This document shows, piece after piece, positions 63,153 through 64,000 of a stretch of DNA of 64,000 bases (within the stretch, counting starts at the first letter, position 1; the number at the start of each line of letters is the position of its first letter). This DNA is from Comamonas piscis (GTDB taxonomy: Bacteria; Pseudomonadota; Gammaproteobacteria; Burkholderiales; Burkholderiaceae_C): positions 3,348,001 through 3,412,000 of the forward strand of contig NZ_CP058554.1 of the NCBI RefSeq assembly GCF_014109725.1, given 5' to 3'. Under the pieces are notes generated by a model that was not told the origin of the DNA, searched no databases, and worked only from the letters and a program-made list of their open reading frames with translations. A program made the translations under genes and the position numbers.

Positions 63153-64000
63153 ATGTCCGCCTATGGCCCCCCGCTCCCCCAACGCCGCATGCCCTTGGCA
63201 CAGCGCGGCGCCGTGCTGGTGCAGTTTGCGCTGCTCGCTGCTGTGCTGGTCACCCTGCTGGGCACCGTGCAGATTGGCTATATGTACTACGCCAAGCGGG
63301 ATCTGCAACGCATCGCCGATGTGGCCGCGCTGGAAGCCGTCAACGCCATCACCTATGGCAACTCCGCCACCTGCGGGCTCGGCCAGACCGCCGCCAACCA
63401 AAGCGTGACCACCCAGCTGCGCCTGTCGCTGGACCAGGAACAGCGCCGCATCGACTGCGGCCACTGGGACAGCAGCAAGGCCGATGCGCTGCGCTTTGGC
63501 CTGAACAGCAGCCCAATGAATGCCGTGCGCGTGCAGCTGCAGGGCGAGGTGCTGCAGTTGGTGCCCTTTATCGGCTCCAGAGTGGTAGCAGCGGCCGCCA
63601 CTGCCGCCAAGGACAGTGAGCCGGTGGCCGCCTTCTCGATCGGCTCACAGCTGCTGCGCTTCAACAACAACGGGCTGCTCGGGCGCATCACTGCGGCGGT
63701 GGGGCTGGACATCCAGCGGCTGACCGTGCTCGACAAGGACGGCATCGCCAATGCCAAGATTACGCCCTCGGGCTTGCTAAAAGTGCTGGGCCTGCCCATT
63801 GGCGTCAATGACCTGGCCCTGCTCACCCCGAATGACCTGGCCAATGTGAACGCCTCGGTGATCGACCTGATCGATGCGGCGATCAATGCCGGCAGCGACA
63901 GCCTGCTCAATGCCGGTGTCAGCATTGCCGCGCTGGTCGATCTGCGCGCTTACCTGGCGGCCTTCCAGCTTGCCAACGTCAAGCTGCCGCTGGGGGGCGA
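63153..64000 (+). CDS. tadG: TadG-like pilus assembly protein, truncated by the window end
   Basis: At least 282 codons, open to the last base. Starts MSAYGPPLPQRRMPLAQRGA, then a membrane helix VLVQFALLAAVLVTLLGTV and YMYYAKRDLQRIADVAALEA, the DUF2134/TadG N-terminal block. Periplasmic part with two Cys (about 74 and 102) follows. GAGGAGG precedes the ATG by about ten bases. TadG is the large membrane-anchored protein at the end of tad loci. The gene's 3' end lies outside the window. Confidence 0.85.
   Translation, partial: MSAYGPPLPQRRMPLAQRGAVLVQFALLAAVLVTLLGTVQIGYMYYAKRDLQRIADVAALEAVNAITYGNSATCGLGQTAANQSVTTQLRLSLDQEQRRIDCGHWDSSKADALRFGLNSSPMNAVRVQLQGEVLQLVPFIGSRVVAAAATAAKDSEPVAAFSIGSQLLRFNNNGLLGRITAAVGLDIQRLTVLDKDGIANAKITPSGLLKVLGLPIGVNDLALLTPNDLANVNASVIDLIDAAINAGSDSLLNAGVSIAALVDLRAYLAAFQLANVKLPLGG

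Overview
The window looks like chromosomal DNA of a Burkholderiales betaproteobacterium, most likely a Comamonadaceae member such as Comamonas. The reasons are high GC with dense short-spaced operons, a monomeric NADP isocitrate dehydrogenase, a TAXI-type TRAP binding protein, a cydDCABX cluster and a complete tad/flp pilus locus. No rRNA, tRNA, CRISPR array or phage was seen. The genus is an inference from gene content.

Layout. 0.1-7.7 kb: a CorA-family ion channel operon, icd, arfB and a two-component system. 7.8-13.2 kb: a membrane protein, a TonB-dependent receptor, an MFS exporter and a PhyH-type oxygenase. 13.2-18.0 kb: a sugar-acid cluster made of an IclR regulator, a KduD-like SDR, a KdgT permease, a second SDR and an FAH-family hydrolase. 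It probably imports and oxidatively cleaves a 2-keto-3-deoxy sugar acid. 18.2-21.6 kb: a small secreted protein, a P1-family self-processing peptidase, a TAXI protein and a small exported protein.

21.6-26.3 kb is an AT-richer accessory island. It holds an orphan CdiI-like immunity protein, a decayed IS5-family transposase, two inverted copies of a ~160-bp MITE, and between them a DUF11 surface protein with an IPTL-CTERM-like tail. 26.3-32.9 kb is cydD-cydC-cydA-cydB-cydX, ended by a strong terminator.

32.9-52.2 kb appears to be a little-described cell-surface system. It contains an L,D-transpeptidase with an NTF2-like tail, two TPR/NTF2-like exported proteins, two members of an unrecognised protein family, a 1721-residue repeat protein with 86 N/D-P-T triplets and eight larger repeats, a Pal/OmpA lipoprotein, and a full type I secretion apparatus (ABC, HlyD, TolC). 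Two of its genes, each divergent from a TPR/NTF2 gene, carry near-consensus sigma-54 promoters and the same upstream 15-base element containing the palindrome GTTACGTAAC. This points to one shared enhancer-binding regulator.

52.2-64.0 kb is a tad (Flp pilus) locus in the order flp, tadV, cpaB, cpaC, tadZ, tadA, tadB, small ORF, tadC, tadD, DUF3613, tadE, tadF-like, tadG-like. The last gene runs off the window. A long perfect hairpin separates tadV from cpaB, and a translationally coupled 36-codon ORF sits between tadB and tadC.
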